64,000 bases of DNA from Cercis canadensis (lineage: Eukaryota > Streptophyta > Magnoliopsida > Fabales > Fabaceae): assembly GCA_003255065.1 (NCBI GenBank), contig QAOA01004319.1, positions 193,741-257,740 of the forward strand, in the 5' to 3' direction. This document shows, piece after piece, positions 61,203-64,000 of this stretch (positions are counted from its first letter, which is position 1; the number at the start of each line of letters is the position of its first letter). The position numbers and the translations under genes were made by a program. Under the pieces are notes generated by a model, which saw only the letters and a program-made list of their open reading frames with translations, did not search any database and was not told where the DNA came from.

Positions 61203-64000
61203 GTGTATTATTGTTTGTCTTCTCTACTTCCGTATTAATCATTTTCTAACATGTTGAAGGTGTGTCAAGTGATATCATTAATTTGACATGTCTATGATTT
61301 ATAAGAATATATAATCTTAAAATCTAAAGTGACTTGTATCTAAAGTATGAATTAATGTTAGAAAAAATTAGACATAATTAATCTATCGACTAGCAACTTT
61401 CAACCATTGATGGGATTTTTCAACATGGGGGAAATAAATTGCCACTACACTTAAACTGAGGCTGAGGAAATTTTGGCTTCGTGGCTCCTCTATTATCTCT
61501 TATGCATATGTTGTCCATCAAGATCAACTACAGCTTCACGTACAAATGTACTATTTGCTAGTCAAATTTGATTGCTTCATGGACATTGTCTCACCAAGGA
61601 GTACTTCAGTTTCCATTTTAAGCTTATATTCTTCAAATTATTTGCAACTCTCTTCCCGACATATGTACAACTTAACTTATTTACTCGAAGAGCACATAGT
61701 TGTCCATTAATTTTCTATAATCGTATGGGAAATTTCTATACTACTACCCTTTAAAAGTGGAGGGTAATGCTATTATTTCCCTTCAAATTCTTGTTTTCTT
61801 ATAATTAAAACCCTTATTTTATGGCTCATTACAAGGCTCTTAGTGATTTAGCATGAGTCAAAGTAATTAAACAATAGTGAATGTGCATAAATTGTGCTAA
61901 ACAGGAAAAGTAATATTCTACTCAAGTGTTTTTTTTTTTTTTCTAAACTTTTTATGTATGATTCCACTTAAACTAGTGTGGTTTTATAAATTTTCCTCAC
62001 ACTAAATCACTATAATTCACAAAGGTTTCGCAATTAGCCCAAAACATAAGTTACTTCGGTCTAATATTACATTTTGAAAATGATAGCAGTGTTCCACTCC
62101 TTTTTTTTTAGGTGGAGTAGCATATCAACTTCTAATTGCATAACTACTTAGCTTTTCATTTTGTAGTTTTTCCCTTTTTCATCTCCCCAATCGATCCCTA
62201 CTTATATAGGTCAAAAACTTTCTTGATTGCACATTGTTGACAAATGACCTATCATTTCTGTTAGTGGTGGCAGTGTAATTTATAATGAGAACAATTTTGG
62301 AAGAGAAATGCGACAAGTAACGAAAATTTTGGCTCGAAATGAGAGCCCCAATGATGTGTGGATTGAGGGTGAATGTGATGAAGGGTTTTGTGCTACTTGA
62401 AATGAAACATTCCACAAGCAATTCACGAAAAGCATGTGGCTTGTGCAAGCAAATCTAGTAGACCAAGCACGAGTTTAGAACATCTTAGACACTAAAGATT
62501 AGAAGCATAACTGTATTTAGCCATGAGTCCATGACAGGATAATCAAGAAAAATCTCATGAACATAAGTGAATAATTATGTCTTCTCCAACTTTAATGAAC
62601 AACAGATCTCAATGGAGCAAGTCAAAGAAAGATCTCAATAACATATGGAGCAGAGAGAAGAGGTAGCCATATTTATATGAAATTCAACGGCAAGGTAATA
62701 ATGTTGAGATTATCCTTTTCTGATATTTTGGTAAAAACAAGAGGACAAAAGAGCTGAGGAAGGGATTATCATGCATGTGTTCAAGTTTCTTCAATCAAAG
62801 TTGAAACATTAGAAAATTCATTTCCAGTCAAAAGATAGAAAAAGAAAGCAATTACTGGCCAAATTAGAAGTGTTAAGAATCTACCAGATAAATGTGGTAG
62901 GTACCAAAAAAAGAATGAGTGAACAACCACTTAATTGATTATTATTTCATAGCTTATTCTCTCTCTTCGATTATATATGAGTCACACTCACAACTTTCCA
63001 ACTAATTAATATGTGGTCCAAATACTACATTAGGAAAGTTTCTTGAAGATACCCTCCCTTTAGAAAAAACCGTTCACCTCTATATGTAATATTTTTTCCA
63101 GCAACAGAATATTTATTTACACTCATTTTAGAAATTTTTTATAATAAGTAAGTGTAGATATTCAAGTCGCTAAAATATAATATTACACCAAAATCACAAA
63201 TAATTATATACGTTAAGATTTGATCCATGGCTCTTGAGAAGCTATATCTACTTATAAAATTACTGAATTTTCCATGACCTGGATTGAAATTAAACTCGGT
63301 ACTATTTACATATCTGATTGTTATGCATATTGTTATATTAACGTTCTAGTATCACCTTATCTTACAGTAGAAATACGTATAAAATTTGTAACTATGTACT
63401 CTATCCAAGTAGGAGAGTAAAACAAAAACAAAAGAAGAAGAAGAAGAAGAGAACCTTCATGTTAACAATGACATCAATACTCTGTAGGAGTGTACTACAT
63501 GATGTGCTTGTATAACTACCGTTATAATTTTGAATAGTGCTATATGTCTACTACTTAGCATTCACACTACTTCATATTAATTAATTGATATAATTTAAAT
63601 ATAACTAGATTTACTTATATCTCATCGTCATTTGTCAATTACAACATTAAGATAGTATAAAGCTAACTAGTACATAAACAATTATTATTTATGGAGTTGT
63701 TATTTTTATATCTGATTTTGCTAATATCACATCTTATTTAATGTCTAAATAGACTAATTTATCCTTATTTAATATAAAAAATTTAGTTAATTGTAAAAAC
63801 TCTCATTTAATATAGAAATTTTTTTAGTCAAACTTAAAAGTTTTTTATATTAATTTGATAGTAATTTAGTCGATATCATATTTAAATATTAAATAAAATA
63901 TAATATTAACAAAAAAAAATTTAAAAATATCGGCTCTTTATTATTTATTCTTTAATTTTCTTGTCTCGCTCTCTAGTCTAATAATGCTGACCTTATGGGC

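Larger units (their letters stand above)
57481..64000. other. Intergenic stretch upstream of AGL6, no gene seen
   Basis: No exon-like sequence was recognised on either strand over 6.5 kb. It holds the LTR-like fragments at 58411-58761, a TA run at 61168-61199, a tandem ACGT patch near 60520, and a GAA run near 63433-63450. The longest open frame (62179-62448, - strand) has no recognisable domain. Confidence 0.55.

Noticed and set aside
62179-62448. 89-codon minus-strand open frame
   Set aside because: No family resemblance and no start or splice context.

Overview
The window looks like nuclear DNA from a core eudicot plant. It is AT-rich, its genes are split by GT-AG introns, it has tRNA-derived SINEs, MITE-like elements and LINE remnants, and it carries two MIKC-type MADS-box genes of flowering-plant clades. 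The species cannot be fixed from the sequence alone. Ten single N characters (7026, 9852, 16212, 19180, 24027, 27815, 29493, 31508, 35721, 37664) look like contig joins. Three of them sit between near-identical direct copies and probably mark false duplications.

Layout. 1-7156: a tandem satellite with a 103/104-bp monomer, with a very homogeneous 207-bp dimer core (3367-6367). 7157-33100: a gene-poor accessory stretch holding SINEs with target-site duplications, a foldback MITE, a TIR-like element carrying a hexokinase exon fragment, tandem 205-bp repeats, local segmental duplications (one with an internally inverted block) and a truncated LINE. 33100-57480: the gene cluster. 57480-64000: non-coding, with LTR-like fragments and simple repeats.

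Three genes could be modelled exon by exon, with every splice phase consistent. (1) A SOC1/TM3-clade MADS-box gene, + strand, 34291-43647, 7 coding exons, 216 aa, with a 7.3-kb first intron and a probable intron in the 5' UTR. (2) A PfkB-family fructokinase, - strand, 49945-45426, 7 exons, 363 aa, with an unusual basic N-terminal extension. (3) An AGL6-clade MADS-box gene, - strand, 57319-51833, 8 exons, 244 aa, with an intact AGL6 C-terminus. SOC1 and AGL6 face each other across the fructokinase. Linkage of an AGL6/SEP-type gene with a SOC1/SQUA-type gene is regarded as an ancestral angiosperm arrangement, so this cluster is probably an old syntenic relic, with the fructokinase between the two. 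AGL6 and SOC1 proteins both act in the reproductive transition (SOC1 as floral integrator, AGL6 in floral organ and meristem identity). The fructokinase is metabolic, and nothing in the sequence ties it to them functionally.

No wholly new system was proven. The most unusual items are the homogenised satellite dimer array, whose A-type monomers carry a complete set of intron-like splice signals; the captured hexokinase exon; the duplicated block in which a ~280-bp segment is inverted; and the dense TGGGCC/G-box module at 51.1 kb.
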